Shown here: in pieces, positions 4,989 through 5,994 of the stretch
How positions within the stretch are numbered: position 1 is the first letter of the stretch
How the letters are laid out: every line of letters begins with the position of its first letter
Source: an uncultured Alphaproteobacteria bacterium
GTDB taxonomy: Bacteria; Pseudomonadota; Alphaproteobacteria; Micropepsales; Micropepsaceae
Length of the DNA stretch: 5,994 nucleotides
Assembly: GCA_903922545.1 (NCBI GenBank)
Contig: CAIXUE010000329.1
Span: forward strand, 1 to 5,994
Direction: 5' to 3'
The notes under the pieces: generated by a model
Seen by the model: only the letters and a program-made list of their open reading frames with translations
What the model was told of the DNA's origin: nothing
The model's database searches: none
Program-made: the position numbers and the translations under genes

Positions 4989-5994
4989 CAAATCGCTCCG
5001 GCCCGGCGGGCGGCGCGGGATAATTCGCGTGCGCCAGTCAGCAAAGTCTGGCGCGGCTCTAAATTCAGGCCATCGGCGCGGGCAAAGTTTTCCTTCAGCC
5101 GTGCCAGGGCCATCATCCAGGCGTCCAGATGCGGTACGCCGCTTTGCGCCTTGGCGCGGATGCGGGCCGACAGCGCCTCGACCAGGAAACCGCCCAGCCT
5201 GTCCAGCCCATCGGTGATGCGATAAAGCCGGTCGCCCAGCCCCAATAGCGCCACCAGATCGGGCGCCGCGGCATTTTCAATCAACCGGTCCGCTTCCACG
5301 GCCAGCGCCTGCCCATCGCCGCCGGCCAGTTGCAGCGCCGCACCCAGCGAGCCGCCGGAAAGCCGCGCCAGCTGAAGGCGTTCGGTTTCGCTGGCTTCCG
5401 GCAGCCAGGATTTCAGCACATCGGCCAGCAGCGTTTCCTCCAGCGGCCGCAGCACCAGACGCTGGCAGCGCGAACGTATGGTGGGAAGCAGGCGCCCCGG
5501 CGTGTTGGACAACAGCAGCAGCATGGCGCGGGCCGGCGGTTCTTCCAGCATTTTCAGAAGCGCGTTTGCGGCGTTGTCGTTCATTTCGTCGGCGGTATCG
5601 ACAATGGCGACGCGCCAGCCGCCCGCGCCCGATGTCATGCCGAAGAAACCGGCCAATTTGCGGATTTCATCCACATTGAGATCGCGGCGCAGCTTGCCGG
5701 TATCGGGATTGATGCCGCGCTGGAGCAAAAGCAGGCCGGGATGGGCGCCGGCCGCCACTTGAAGACTGACAGGGTCGTTGGCGGCAAGCGCCAGATCTTC
5801 CGCGCCGTCAGCCTTTGCGCCATGGGCCAGAAGATAGCGGGCGATGCGAAACGCCATGGTCGCCTTGCCCACACCGGGCGGGCCGGAAATCAGCCATGCC
5901 TGGGGCGGGCGGGCGCCGCGAATGGCGCGGGCGGCAATGGCAAGCGCCGCGTCCTGCCCGATCAGCGACAGGGTTTTGCGCGGATGCGGAAATT
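4988..5994 (-). CDS. holB: DNA polymerase III subunit delta' (5' end outside the window)
   Basis: Clamp-loader subunit delta', which with DnaX and delta opens and loads the beta clamp at the replication fork. 334 residues plus part of a codon are visible; the frame runs off the right edge and few residues are probably missing. In order: HPRKTLSLIGQDAA at the N-terminus, PQAWLISGPPGVGKAT with an intact Walker A (first visible codon = 1; loop at 37-45), VDTADEMN (131-138) as a Walker B-like segment, ALLKMLEEPP (144-153), LLLLSNTPGRLLPTIRSRC (158-176) with sensor 1 and the SRC motif of clamp-loader AAA+ proteins, then a helical C-terminal collar domain. Apart from C176 there is no cysteine, so the zinc-binding insert of E. 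coli delta' is absent. The intact P-loop also differs from E. coli delta', where it is degenerate. DnaX is excluded by the sequence around the missing zinc insert and by the context. The stop overlaps the tatD ATG. Confidence 0.94.
   Translation of the reverse strand, partial: FPHPRKTLSLIGQDAALAIAARAIRGARPPQAWLISGPPGVGKATMAFRIARYLLAHGAKADGAEDLALAANDPVSLQVAAGAHPGLLLLQRGINPDTGKLRRDLNVDEIRKLAGFFGMTSGAGGWRVAIVDTADEMNDNAANALLKMLEEPPARAMLLLLSNTPGRLLPTIRSRCQRLVLRPLEETLLADVLKSWLPEASETERLQLARLSGGSLGAALQLAGGDGQALAVEADRLIENAAAPDLVALLGLGDRLYRITDGLDRLGGFLVEALSARIRAKAQSGVPHLDAWMMALARLKENFARADGLNLEPRQTLLTGARELSRAARRAGAI
4996..4999 (-). promoter_or_regulatory. Ribosome binding site of tatD inside the end of holB
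   Basis: GGAG on the minus strand, 7 bases before ATG 4988, lies within the last codons of holB. With the TGATG overlap it supports reinitiation or coupling, and it fixes the tatD start. Confidence 0.6.

Noticed and set aside
4647..5225. + strand open frame of 192 codons crossing the tatD-holB junction.
   Set aside because: It is antisense to two certain genes and has no recognisable product.
1..5994. Defence system, mobile element, CRISPR or prophage content.
   Set aside because: No transposase, integrase, toxin-antitoxin, nuclease-helicase module, direct-repeat array or tRNA-linked attachment site was seen. Composition is even across the window.

Overview
The window looks like chromosomal DNA of an alphaproteobacterium. 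It is GC-rich, coding density is high, the codons favour G/C at the third position, and the right half carries the holB-tatD-metallo-hydrolase run typical of that class. I cannot name a genus. No rRNA, tRNA, CRISPR array, insertion sequence or phage gene is visible.

Left part, + strand (55-1723): a class I SAM-dependent methyltransferase is followed by a two-domain enzyme. That enzyme joins a heptose-1-phosphate nucleotidyltransferase (HldE/RfaE C-terminal type) to a GmhB-type HAD phosphatase. Together they suggest the right-hand end of a surface-glycan or LPS-core gene cluster that continues to the left of the window. The two domains would catalyse successive steps of NDP-D-glycero-D-manno-heptose synthesis; the sugar kinase, isomerase and epimerase are not in view.

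Middle, - strand (1746-3290): three genes read leftward. In transcription order they are a signal-peptide TPR protein (start 3290), a prolyl-4-hydroxylase-like 2OG-Fe(II) oxygenase (TTG start at 2672) and a small, probably exported, Ala/Pro/Tyr-rich protein (start 2006). The oxygenase lies in the same reading frame as the TPR gene, separated by one TGA. The + strand block meets this group tail to tail across only 22 bases.

Right part, - strand (3401-5994): holB (DNA polymerase III delta', start beyond the window edge), tatD (metal-dependent hydrolase) and a PhnP/COG1235-type metallo-beta-lactamase-fold hydrolase are translationally coupled. holB and tatD overlap as TGATG, and tatD and the hydrolase overlap by 8 bases. 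This is a conserved alphaproteobacterial arrangement, except that metG, which in many relatives lies between holB and tatD, is absent.

I see no convincing new biological system. The most notable points are the nucleotidyltransferase-phosphatase fusion, the missing metG, a Gln at a normally His metal-ligand position of the hydrolase, and the in-frame TPR/oxygenase arrangement.
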